Made by a program: the position numbers and the translations under genes. From Spirochaetales bacterium (lineage in GTDB: Bacteria; Spirochaetota; Spirochaetia; DSM-27196; PWMO01), in NCBI GenBank assembly GCA_007123465.1, contig SKLB01000356.1, forward strand, positions 1 through 6,825: 6,825 bases of DNA, in the 5' to 3' direction. Each line of letters opens with the position of its first letter. Position 1 is the first letter of the stretch. Below the pieces are notes generated by a model, which ran no database searches, was not told the origin of the DNA, and saw only the letters and a program-made list of their open reading frames with translations. Of the stretch, positions 1-6,825 are shown piece by piece.

Positions 1-2827
1 CATCGCGGCCGGCAAACTGCAGCGCCTCGGCGGCGCGGAACAGCGAACGCGCTGCACGATCGCGGTCCGCCGGATCGATCTCGGCGGCACGCAGGAAACG
101 CTCGGCTGCGCGCAGCGGTTGCGACATCCGCATGTCGTACTCGGCCAGCAGGAACATGGCCTCAGCGGCAGACGCCGGGTCTTCGTCGGCACGCGCGGCT
201 ACATCCTGCAACAGCTGAAGCACAAGATTCTCGTTTGCCGGACTTCCCGCGCCTTCGATGATCGCCAGGCGACCGAGGTCAAGTATTGCACTGCGTCCGG
301 CGCTGGTCCGGGCGCGCTGGTTCTCATCGATCCGGACCCACAAGGCGGCCTCCCGGACCGATAGGCCCCCAATCAGCAGAATCAGCTCGTCGGCCTTGCG
401 CCGCGCCTGCACGGCTGCGGCCTCCTGTGGATACGCGGCGATGAACTCGGTGATAATATTGAGTGCGTTGCGATACTCGCCGCGCTGTTCATAGATCTCA
501 GCACTGCGCTGCATTGCATCCGGACGATACTGACTGTCGCGATGCTCGCGAATGAGCTGTTCCCACAGCAGCAGCGCCCCCGACGGTTCACCGGCGCGTT
601 GCGCCGCAATTCCACCCCAGTAGAGCGAAGCGTGTACGAGGCTGCCGCGCGAATAGTTGGAGCGATGCTCAAAGAAGGCGTTGCGCGCCTCCGGGTAGCG
701 CTCGCGTTCGAAAAGCAACTCGCCGCGGCGGAACATCGCCTCCTCGCCCAGCTGGCTGTCGGGGAAGCGTCGTGGCAGATTGCGGTACTCGTGTACAGCG
801 TCATCCACGCGGCCCATGCGCACCAGGATACCGGCGTACTCAAACAGCGAGTCATCGGCGTAGCGCGAATCGGGGTTGTCCAGAAACACATTACGATACT
901 GCACCAGCGCTTCGTTGTAGCGCCCACGCGCCGCCATGGTCTGCCCCAGCAGGAACGAGGCCTCGACATCGGTCTGGCGGTCGATCTGCATCGCCTTCAG
1001 ACGGCGCAGGTGGCCTTCGGCTTGATCGTAACGGCCACGGTTATAGTCGCTCCATCCGGCCAGGTATGCCGCCCGCGGAGCAAACCGGTGTCGATCATCG
1101 TAGTCGAGCAGCTGGTCAAAGTAGCCGGAAGCGCGCCCGTATTGCGATAGCCGGTAGTGTGCCCACCCCTGATAGTAGAGCGTGTAGGGATAGATAACCC
1201 CGAAGTCGCGTTCGGGATCGAGTTCCTCGAGCACCCGCGGATCCGAGGGCAGTTGCTGCAGATTGGCGATTGCCGCATTGTAGTCGCGCAGCGAGATATG
1301 GGCCAGACCAACCATATAACTGAGCTGCATCCAGAGATCCGGCCGCTCTTCTGCCAGAAGGGGATTCTCTGCCTCGAGCTCCTGCGCCCCGTCCACTACG
1401 CGGTTGTAGCGTTCGAGGCGAAACAGCAACGTCAGGTACTCGATACGCGCATCCGGATCCTCGCGCCGGCCGCTTATGTACTCCTGCATAGCCTGCAACG
1501 CTTGATCGAGTTCGCCCCGTTCGCGGTGCAGCTGAACCTTGAGGCGCAGCAAGTCACCCCTGAAGCGTCCGCCACGACCGTGTGCAAAGATATCTTCGAT
1601 GACCACCAGTGCCTCACGGCTTCGGTCGAGCCGATAGAGCGAGTAGGCGTACTGGTAGCCGGCAGCTGCAAAGTGCTCGGACTGCGGATGGTCCCGCGTC
1701 AGGCTGCCGAGCGTCTCGGCTGCGCGGCGCCAGTCCTCGGCTTCGGCATAGAGTTTACCGAGCCGCAGCAGAACCTCGTCACGTTGTTCATCAAAGAGCG
1801 ACAGAAACTCGCGCAGCACCGCAATAGCACGGCTACGCTCATCACGACGCGCCAGCAGGTCTGACAGGTAGAGCGGCGCGGTGGCCGCGATAGACTCGCT
1901 GCGCCGCAGATCCCAGACGCGCTGCAGATAGAGCTCGGAGAGGTCGTAGCGCTGCCGGTTATAGGTCTCGATACCAACGCGCAGCCAGAACTCCTTGAGA
2001 ACCTCGGTGCGGCCGGCCAGAGCCTGCTCGGCCTCGCTCATCACCGCAAAGAACGCCTGCTCATCGTCCTGTTCCTGCGCAATCTGGAACAGACGCTGAA
2101 ACGCCACCGTAGCGATCGGGGCGGCGGCACCACGCAGGCGGTGGTAGAGCTCGATAGCGCTATCGGTATCGCCCGAGCGATAGTAGGCTTCAGCGGCGTA
2201 CAGCGTGGTGTTGTCCGCCCATCGGCCGTCAGGCGGCGAGATCGAATGGTAGTAATCAATAACGTCCTGCAGACGATCCTGCTGCAGCAGCAGCGACAGG
2301 TATACGCTTACCGCGTACGGCTCCTGCTGCGGCGAAGAAGTCTGCAGCAGTTGTTCCAGCGAGGCGATCGCGCTGTCGCGCGCCCCCAGCGCGACTTCGC
2401 TGAGCGCCTGGTAGAGCAGTGCCTGCGACCGTTGGCCCGCGTCCGTTCCGGCGGCAAGAAAGACCTCGATCTCATCGCGCGCGTTGCGATAATTGCCCAA
2501 ATGATAGTGCGCTACCCCTTTCCAGAACGGAATCTGTTGCAGAAAACGCGTGGACCGGAACCGCGTCTGCACCCGCTGCAGCAGGTCGAGCGACTCCTGA
2601 TAGCGTTGCAGCCGGTAGAGCACCACGGCGCGGCGAAACTGGGCATCGGGCACAAACTGTGAAACCGGGTGCTGACGAATCAGCGCCTCGTAGCGTTCAA
2701 GGGCAATCTCATATTCGCCGGCGCGAAAGCGTGATTCGGCCTGCTGGAAGATCTCCCGGTCGGAGCTCTGGGCGGAGAGTACGCCGGCGCACAGCAACAC
2801 CGCTGTTGCCAACAGAAATCTTTTCAT
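1..2827 (-). CDS. Very long exported TPR protein, 3' end outside window
   Basis: One frame stays open for 942 codons, from the ATG at 2827 to the left edge, with no stop. The N-terminus (MKRF, a hydrophobic stretch, then LSA|QSS) is a typical type I signal peptide; Cys13 has Leu before it, so a lipoprotein lipobox is unlikely. Beyond Cys13 no cysteine occurs. Residues 23-127 hold about three TPR-like units reminiscent of BamD or YbgF/CpoB (for example AESRFRAGEYEIALERYEAL). The middle, about 200-580, has irregular helical pairs. Residues 583-802 hold regular TPRs; aligned Gly/Ala positions fall at 628, 666, 702, 738 and 776, a spacing of 36-38, with several units ending in a NPDS or FPDS turn. 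Helices resume at 883-942. TPRs bind other proteins, so a periplasmic or outer-membrane scaffold is likely; the partner is unknown. The ATG is the first possible start, because an in-frame TGA lies at 2848-2846 and no GTG or TTG follows it. It comes 31 bases after the peptidase-like gene and is probably in the same transcript. Confidence 0.93.
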   Translation of the reverse strand, partial: MKRFLLATAVLLCAGVLSAQSSDREIFQQAESRFRAGEYEIALERYEALIRQHPVSQFVPDAQFRRAVVLYRLQRYQESLDLLQRVQTRFRSTRFLQQIPFWKGVAHYHLGNYRNARDEIEVFLAAGTDAGQRSQALLYQALSEVALGARDSAIASLEQLLQTSSPQQEPYAVSVYLSLLLQQDRLQDVIDYYHSISPPDGRWADNTTLYAAEAYYRSGDTDSAIELYHRLRGAAAPIATVAFQRLFQIAQEQDDEQAFFAVMSEAEQALAGRTEVLKEFWLRVGIETYNRQRYDLSELYLQRVWDLRRSESIAATAPLYLSDLLARRDERSRAIAVLREFLSLFDEQRDEVLLRLGKLYAEAEDWRRAAETLGSLTRDHPQSEHFAAAGYQYAYSLYRLDRSREALVVIEDIFAHGRGGRFRGDLLRLKVQLHRERGELDQALQAMQEYISGRREDPDARIEYLTLLFRLERYNRVVDGAQELEAENPLLAEERPDLWMQLSYMVGLAHISLRDYNAAIANLQQLPSDPRVLEELDPERDFGVIYPYTLYYQGWAHYRLSQYGRASGYFDQLLDYDDRHRFAPRAAYLAGWSDYNRGRYDQAEGHLRRLKAMQIDRQTDVEASFLLGQTMAARGRYNEALVQYRNVFLDNPDSRYADDSLFEYAGILVRMGRVDDAVHEYRNLPRRFPDSQLGEEAMFRRGELLFERERYPEARNAFFEHRSNYSRGSLVHASLYWGGIAAQRAGEPSGALLLWEQLIREHRDSQYRPDAMQRSAEIYEQRGEYRNALNIITEFIAAYPQEAAAVQARRKADELILLIGGLSVREAALWVRIDENQRARTSAGRSAILDLGRLAIIEGAGSPANENLVLQLLQDVAARADEDPASAAEAMFLLAEYDMRMSQPLRAAERFLRAAEIDPADRDRAARSLFRAAEALQFAGRD

Positions 2828-2858
2828 ACTACCGCAAAAGATATCTCAGGCCGGGGGA
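2828..2858 (-). other. Short intergenic gap without terminator or clear promoter
   Basis: This is the only non-coding stretch in the window. It contains a C-run followed by GG, an in-frame TGA for the downstream frame, and the small palindrome AGATATCT. I see no stem-loop followed by a T-run, so no intrinsic terminator, and too little room for a full promoter. The ribosome-binding site of the TPR gene is weak (GCGGTAGT directly before the ATG). The gap fits read-through transcription from the peptidase-like gene into the TPR gene. Confidence 0.6.
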
Positions 2859-4163
2859 TTATTCAACAAAAGCCGCATTCCCGATAATCGGCGGCTGAAA
2901 CTGCCCGCTGGCACGCACGCGCACCAGGTGAATGGCGTCACCGGCGTAACGCCGCTGCAGTGAGGCCAGGCTCGATTCCACGTTGCGTTCCATGACTACC
3001 ACCCGGTAGCGGCCCTGTGCGTCAAAATAGGGGAAAATCACTACGATATGCACGTGTTGCCGCAGCGTCGGTTGGCTGCCGAACTCGCGGTTCAGGCTGC
3101 CGATGTAGAAGTAACCGGGTTCCTCGCGTGCCAGCAGGTAGAGAACCCGCGAAAGCTCATCGACCTCGAAGCCGACGTTGGGAACCGCACGTGCAAATGC
3201 AACCGAACCCACGTCGGCTGCCGTCGGGTCACTCTGGTGCTCGCCGTAGTCCAGCTGCCTCGAGGCGAGTGCCAGGTTGCGCGACCAGTCGAGTCCGAAG
3301 AACGGATCTCGCTCCTGTTCGTAGCGGTCGCTCCAGCGGTGTCCGCGCGTGCCGATGTGGCGCACCTTCAGCGCGTCGATATCCAGGTAACGTCCGGTGA
3401 GCGAATGGTAAATGCCGTCGACTACCCACTTTGCGAAACCCGAACAGTTGAAGCCGGGCTCCTGATCCTGAAGAACCAGACTCTCGATAAACACCAGGTT
3501 GCCGTGGCGGTCCATGGCGCCGTCCTCGGCATCGGGCAGCATTGCAAGCGCCGGGCGTAACCGGTCTACCATGGTCTCCACCGCGGCGTATTCGGCGCCG
3601 ACCGGCGGCGGCTCGAACAATCCCCAGTCAACTATCTCCTGCGTGGCACGCTGGATGTCGGCAAAAGGACGCAGCAGAACCTGCTCGAACTCAAACGGAA
3701 TAGCCACCCCGCGATAGATAGTATCGCCGGCCATTATCACGTCCATTACCGAACGGGTGCCGCGCGGGAAAATCCTGACAAAGAAATCTGCGTGATCAGC
3801 CAGAAAAATCTTCACCTGATCGAAAGCTCCATCCTCGACACGCCGGCGAATAACCCAATTCCCGCGTCCGGCAATCGGGAACCGGCCACGCTGCTCGTTC
3901 AGAAACAGCAGATAGACGTAATCGGCGCCGGATTGCGTTTCAAAACGAACCCGCGTTCCGCTGGTGGTCTGGCGATACGTGGAAGATCGCGACGCGGTAA
4001 CGGTCGAAAGCGGTCCGGTCACCAGAGTCGACAGCTGACGTCGCGTTTCACTGTGCTCAGGAGCAGCCTGGAGCCAGGTACTGCCTGGCGGATACGCTGC
4101 ACCGTACTCTGCAACGGCAATCGCGAAAACAATCAGCAAAATCCAGGCTGCCTTGCGGCTCAT
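2859..4163 (-). CDS. Exported putative NlpC/P60-like cysteine peptidase
   Basis: A 434-residue protein starting with a positive N-terminus (SRK), a hydrophobic stretch over residues 5-18 and a likely signal-peptidase I site near GAA at 21-23, so it should be exported. Residues 45-160 are rich in short beta strands and may be a separate substrate- or wall-binding domain. The key sequence is G237-F-N-C-S-G-F-A-K-W around Cys240, which resembles the nucleophile motif of NlpC/P60-type hydrolases (D/N-C-S-G). Cys240 is the only cysteine in the protein. Candidate partners are His370 or His372 (in RQHVHIVVIF) and Asn394 or Glu392 in the next strand. The Cys-to-His spacing of about 130 residues is much larger than the usual NlpC/P60 spacing, so the assignment is tentative; cell-wall peptide hydrolysis is inference. 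Start: the ATG at 4163 is preceded at 5 bases by GGAGGAG and overlaps the upstream stop (TAATG). A further upstream ATG at 4235 would place 24 residues before the signal peptide and lies inside the MerR-like gene. Stop is TAA at 2861-2859. Confidence 0.85.
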   Translation of the reverse strand: MSRKAAWILLIVFAIAVAEYGAAYPPGSTWLQAAPEHSETRRQLSTLVTGPLSTVTASRSSTYRQTTSGTRVRFETQSGADYVYLLFLNEQRGRFPIAGRGNWVIRRRVEDGAFDQVKIFLADHADFFVRIFPRGTRSVMDVIMAGDTIYRGVAIPFEFEQVLLRPFADIQRATQEIVDWGLFEPPPVGAEYAAVETMVDRLRPALAMLPDAEDGAMDRHGNLVFIESLVLQDQEPGFNCSGFAKWVVDGIYHSLTGRYLDIDALKVRHIGTRGHRWSDRYEQERDPFFGLDWSRNLALASRQLDYGEHQSDPTAADVGSVAFARAVPNVGFEVDELSRVLYLLAREEPGYFYIGSLNREFGSQPTLRQHVHIVVIFPYFDAQGRYRVVVMERNVESSLASLQRRYAGDAIHLVRVRASGQFQPPIIGNAAFVE

Positions 4164-4175
4164 TACTGCTCCTCC
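4161..4175 (-). promoter_or_regulatory. Strong SD and start/stop overlap TAATG before peptidase-like gene
   Basis: GGAGGAG at 4175-4169 is a near-perfect Shine-Dalgarno sequence, 5 bases before the ATG at 4163. It is embedded in the codons for the last Val-Glu-Glu-Gln of the MerR-like protein, and the stop TAA (4165-4163) shares its last A with the ATG. The site suggests efficient initiation of the exported protein plus coupling to upstream translation, and it fixes the start choice over the upstream ATG at 4235. Confidence 0.85.
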
Positions 4176-5494
4176 ACTACAAAAATACGCGGTCTGCGGG
4201 CAGCGGTCAACAGATCGAGTGTTCGTAACCGCCAACCGAACAGTTGCCTGGCTTCAGTATCGGAGCGGCTGTGGTCTGCGATAAGCACGCGATGGGAAAA
4301 CTCAACGCAGTTCAGGACCGCGGTCTCAACCGCCTTGATGAGCAGCCCTGGCGCAAGAACGCACGCTCCAAGCGGAGTATAGACCGCCGTGGCGTACTGC
4401 AGCCCCCCGGAGTTATCCGGCGCCGCCGCTGCCACCAGGTCGGTTGTTCGCGGTTCAAACCACCCGAGCAGCTGCTCCAGCACCACCTCTGAAGCTGCCT
4501 GCCTGCTTTGATCGAGAGTCTGATCGAGCACCACACACTCCGCCCGATCGAGCAACGGACGCAGATGCCCGAGCGCCAGGGCGTGGGCGGCATCCAGCAG
4601 TGCGCAATCGTGTGCCGCGAGGCCCTCACGCTCGGCCGAGACGTGAAGCTTGCCCCGGGCGTCCTGCAACGGCAGCGGACCGATCTCTACCAGGTGCGCC
4701 TGCTGCTCAGCCGGACGCCCGCGGCTCTCACGCTCGGCGTCCTGCCTGATCCACGGCTGCCGCAGTGGATCAAATGCCACCAGCCACGCGGTCACTTCAA
4801 CCCCGTCTTGATTGCCGCTGTTGATCAACGCCGCCGCGCGCTGCAGCAGGCGCCCGGATGCCGCGCGCGTTGCCGCGCCGGCGCACAGCGACAGCAACAG
4901 CACACGTGGACGCACACCGGATACCGGCAGCAATTGCTGCCGCGGCGCTGTCTGCCACGGTCTGATCCGTAGTGCCGCCAGCGGTTGGTTTTCTTTCTGA
5001 GGACCGGGGGCTAAACGACGCCGGTGCGGCGCGGCGGTTATGCGCTCACCGTAATCAGACCAGCGTTGCAGCTCGGCGATGATGGCGAGACGGCAACCGA
5101 TTGTCAGCTGCAGCCAGTTCTCCAGCAGGTGCGGCTGGCTCTGCTGAATAAATTGTGGCAACCAGGCTCGCTGCAGTTGCCGGGCACTCCGGTGCGCCTG
5201 GCTGGACAGTTCCATCAGCTGTTCGCGCAGCTGATGAAAACCTGCCTTGCGATTAGCTCCAGTTCCGTTCAACTCATCGATGATCTTCTCGGCAGCGCCT
5301 TCTGTGGTGAACTTGCGCGTGCGTATCAGATAGCGCAGCCGGAACAGTATCTGCAGTTCACGGGTAGAGTAGAGGCGCCGTCCGGCGTGATCCTTGCGCG
5401 GCTTGAGCAGCGGAACCTGCTGTTCCCAGTAGCGCAGCACGTGCGGTTTCACGTCGAGCGCCTGGCAAACCTCACCGATCAGATAGCCCGACAT
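4163..5494 (-). CDS. MerR-family HTH protein with large unassigned C-terminal region
   Basis: A 443-residue protein. Residues 4-70 are a MerR-type winged HTH: the first helices run from I6-GEV to the signature V19-LRYWE, followed by a wing around RRLYST (39-44) and helices through about residue 72. The LRYWE form, followed by a Pro-Leu stretch, resembles the MlrA-like and similar stand-alone MerR subgroup rather than metal-sensing MerR proteins; this is family knowledge recalled, not searched. Residues 85-125 look like a dimerisation helix. Residues 150-195 are a basic, Pro/Gln-rich linker. From about 196 to 443 the pattern alternates hydrophobic strands (VLLLSL, VEVTAWLVAF, CVVLDQTL, TDLVAAAAP) with long amphipathic helices, suggesting a Rossmann-like alpha/beta domain. 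I see no P-loop, no cobalamin DxHxxG motif and no other known effector signature. Start: the ATG at 5494 overlaps the der stop (TGATG). The frame stays open up to 5716 inside der, but that extension is not needed and precedes the HTH. It is probably cytoplasmic and DNA-binding; target and ligand are unknown. Confidence 0.9.
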   Translation of the reverse strand: MSGYLIGEVCQALDVKPHVLRYWEQQVPLLKPRKDHAGRRLYSTRELQILFRLRYLIRTRKFTTEGAAEKIIDELNGTGANRKAGFHQLREQLMELSSQAHRSARQLQRAWLPQFIQQSQPHLLENWLQLTIGCRLAIIAELQRWSDYGERITAAPHRRRLAPGPQKENQPLAALRIRPWQTAPRQQLLPVSGVRPRVLLLSLCAGAATRAASGRLLQRAAALINSGNQDGVEVTAWLVAFDPLRQPWIRQDAERESRGRPAEQQAHLVEIGPLPLQDARGKLHVSAEREGLAAHDCALLDAAHALALGHLRPLLDRAECVVLDQTLDQSRQAASEVVLEQLLGWFEPRTTDLVAAAAPDNSGGLQYATAVYTPLGACVLAPGLLIKAVETAVLNCVEFSHRVLIADHSRSDTEARQLFGWRLRTLDLLTAARRPRIFVVEEQ

Positions 5495-5504
5495 CAGCTC
5501 TTCT
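5492..5504 (-). promoter_or_regulatory. Start/stop overlap TGATG with weak SD, der to MerR-like gene
   Basis: The der stop TGA (5496-5494) and the following ATG (5494-5492) share one A. A purine run AGAAGAG at 5504-5498 sits only 3 bases before the ATG, a weak and closely spaced ribosome-binding site. This arrangement is typical of translational coupling, where ribosomes finishing der re-initiate on the next frame. It also decides the start of the MerR-like gene. Confidence 0.75.
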
Positions 5505-6825
5505 GCGAGTAACGCACCTCGATCTGGATAGGAATGTCCTTCAAACCGAACTCTTTGCGGATCTGGTTCTTGATATACGACAGGTACGCCGCGGGGAATC
5601 CGCGCGCGCGATTGGCAAACAGCACAAAGACCACCGGATTTACGCCGGCCTGGGTCATGTAGCGCAGTTTCCACGGACGGCCGTGAGCCATCGGTGGCGG
5701 GGTGCGGGCAACCCACTGCGCCAACGCCTGGTTCAGACGTGAGGTCTCGATGCGTGTGTTGAGCTGGCGAAACACTCTTACGCTGGTCTTGAGCAATGTA
5801 TCGACACCGCTGCCGCCCAGCGCAGAGATGGCCACCACCGGTGCAAATTCCAGGATCGGGAAGACAAATCGGATGCGATCGCGCACCGCCTCAAACTGGT
5901 TGCCGAGCTTCTGCATCAGGTCCCATTTGTTGAGCACGATAACGATACCTCGGCCCTTCTTGACAACCAGCGATGCGATCTTCTTGTCCTGTTCGGATAA
6001 GCCTTTGTTGGCATCAACCAGCAACAGCACAACGTCGCTCTCGTCTATGGTGTCTATCGCACGCGTAACCGAGTAGTACTCTACATTGTCGGTTACCGTG
6101 CGCTTGCGGCGAATTCCCGCAGTATCCAGGATCCGCACCCGCAGATCTTCGAAGGTGAAGCTCTCCTCTACCACATCACGCGTTGTACCGGGAATAACGG
6201 ATACAATCGACGATTCGCGTCCGGCCAGCCGATTGCACAGGGTGGACTTGCCGGTATTCGGCTGTCCCAGAACCGCCATTCCCATCAGCGGCTGCTTTGG
6301 ACGCTGTTGTGCCGTGCTGTCCGCGCTGCCGGCAGCCGCGGTATCGCTCAGCCGAACGCTGACCAGCTCCACCAGCTCGTCGATACCGCGCCCGTGCTCG
6401 GCCGAGACCGGGATGACGTGCGAGAAGCCGAAACGGTGGTAGTTCCACGCCTCGGCCTCACGCTGTTCGCTATCGACCTTGTTGACCACCAGAATGGCTT
6501 TGTCGCGATACGCTGCAACGCTTTCGAGAAACAACTCGTCCTCGGGAGTGACCTCGGTCACATCCATCACCAGCAGCACCAGTTCGGCGCGCGCCAGAGT
6601 CTCCATGCTGCGGCCGGAGACAAGCGGATGGAACCCGTCTCCCTCCGGCGACACGCCGCCGGTATCAACCAGCCGGGCGGTCAACGCGCCGAGATCCCAC
6701 AGCGCACCGACAACATCGCGCGTAACGCCGGGCTGGGCATGGGTTATGGCGCGGCGCTTGCGCAGCAGCCGGTTGAACAGCGTCGACTTGCCAACATTGG
6801 GTCGGCCAACTATCGCCACCAGCGG
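5494..6825 (-). CDS. der: Ribosome biogenesis GTPase Der (EngA), 5' end outside window
   Basis: Der is a tandem-GTPase essential for late assembly of the 50S ribosomal subunit; it acts in the cytoplasm on the ribosome precursor. Counting from the first visible residue, the first G domain shows the P-loop GRPNVGKS (about 7-14), DTGG (54-57), NKVD (115-118) and an SA motif (141-142). After a short linker the second G domain shows GQPNTGKS (187-194), GTTRD (213-217), DTAG (234-237), NKWD (299-302) and SA (334-335). The last ~95 residues fit the KH-like RNA-binding domain, ending in RYSQKS and TGA. The 443 visible residues match the family length of roughly 440-490. The reading begins P-L-V-A-I-V-G; the family normally has a Met a few residues before this, so the true start lies just right of the window. 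The GTG at 6819 lies inside the first beta strand and is not a credible start. The stop overlaps the next start by one base, so der appears to head or sit within a polycistronic unit. Confidence 0.98.
   Translation of the reverse strand, partial: PLVAIVGRPNVGKSTLFNRLLRKRRAITHAQPGVTRDVVGALWDLGALTARLVDTGGVSPEGDGFHPLVSGRSMETLARAELVLLVMDVTEVTPEDELFLESVAAYRDKAILVVNKVDSEQREAEAWNYHRFGFSHVIPVSAEHGRGIDELVELVSVRLSDTAAAGSADSTAQQRPKQPLMGMAVLGQPNTGKSTLCNRLAGRESSIVSVIPGTTRDVVEESFTFEDLRVRILDTAGIRRKRTVTDNVEYYSVTRAIDTIDESDVVLLLVDANKGLSEQDKKIASLVVKKGRGIVIVLNKWDLMQKLGNQFEAVRDRIRFVFPILEFAPVVAISALGGSGVDTLLKTSVRVFRQLNTRIETSRLNQALAQWVARTPPPMAHGRPWKLRYMTQAGVNPVVFVLFANRARGFPAAYLSYIKNQIRKEFGLKDIPIQIEVRYSQKS

Noticed and set aside
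382..969. Alternative minus-strand frame of 195 codons (382-969)
   Set aside because: It lies inside the TPR gene in another frame; its product is Arg/Ser/Cys-rich with no domain, typical of a shadow frame.
2258..2352. Cluster of CTGCAG and CAG repeats
   Set aside because: It is explained by Leu-Gln and Gln-rich helices in the TPR protein with preferred codons CTG and CAG; no regular period beyond the codons.
542..2662. Long plus-strand open frames opposite the TPR gene (542-1150, 1157-1864, 2141-2662)
   Set aside because: All lie in the plus frame that shares codon boundaries with the minus gene. Stops there would need the minus codons TTA, CTA or TCA, which are rare in this GC-rich gene, so long shadows are expected. 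The minus-strand product has a signal peptide and TPRs; the plus products resemble nothing.
2785..2827. Lipoprotein signal at Cys13 of the TPR protein
   Set aside because: The residue before Cys13 is Leu rather than Gly, Ala or Ser, and the hydrophobic stretch before it is short. A type I cleavage at LSA|QSS fits better.
2839..2846. Palindrome AGATATCT in the gap before the TPR gene as an operator
   Set aside because: Eight bases is too short to be distinguished from chance, and there is no promoter around it for an operator to control.
3048..4382. Plus-strand open frames opposite the peptidase-like gene (3048-3560, 3792-4382)
   Set aside because: Again the codon-registered antisense frame of a well-supported minus gene; Arg-rich or featureless products and no ribosome-binding context.
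4508..5512. Plus-strand open frames opposite the MerR-like gene (4508-4972, 5024-5512)
   Set aside because: Same antisense register effect; the minus strand carries an unmistakable MerR HTH and tight gene overlaps on both sides.
5494..5716. N-terminal extension of the MerR-like protein to an upstream start at 5716
   Set aside because: It would overlap der by more than 200 bases and add about 74 residues before the HTH, which in this family sits at the N-terminus. The TGATG overlap gives a better start.

Overview
The window is gene-dense and GC-rich (about 60% by eye). All four genes I can support lie on the minus strand and read from the right edge to the left. They form one tight block: the ribosome-biogenesis GTPase gene der (5' end just beyond the right edge), a MerR-type HTH protein with a large unassigned C-terminal region, an exported protein that looks like a cysteine peptidase (NlpC/P60-like), and a very long exported tetratricopeptide-repeat (TPR) protein whose 3' end lies beyond the left edge.

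Layout, right to left. 6825-5494 is der, lacking only its first few codons. 5494-4163 is the MerR-like gene; its ATG shares one base with the der stop (TGATG). 4163-2859 is the cysteine-peptidase-like gene; its ATG shares one base with the preceding stop (TAATG), with a strong Shine-Dalgarno sequence (GGAGGAG) embedded in the end of the upstream gene. A 30-base gap follows, with no terminator. From 2827 to the left edge a single frame stays open for 942 codons without a stop and encodes a signal peptide followed by TPR helices. There is no non-coding stretch over 300 bases, and I see no tRNA, rRNA, mobile element, CRISPR array or long repeat.

Host: a Gram-negative-type envelope is suggested by two consecutive genes with type I signal peptides, neither with a good lipobox. 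The mature parts are almost free of cysteine (one in the peptidase-like protein, none in the visible TPR protein). The second P-loop of Der (GQPNTGKS) and the general look of the peptidase-like protein remind me of GC-rich free-living spirochaetes. That is an impression, not a proof; a deltaproteobacterium or another GC-rich diderm is possible.

How the genes may work together: der is a housekeeping gene for 50S subunit maturation. The following genes are coupled to it by translation, so they are probably co-transcribed. A DNA-binding regulator, an exported putative wall or protein hydrolase and an exported TPR scaffold could form an envelope-related module expressed with a growth-linked gene; that is inference from order and spacing only. 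I found no clearly new molecular system. The parts most worth a second look are the unassigned C-terminal region of the MerR-like protein, the peptidase-like protein with its single cysteine, and the pairing of that protein with the TPR protein.
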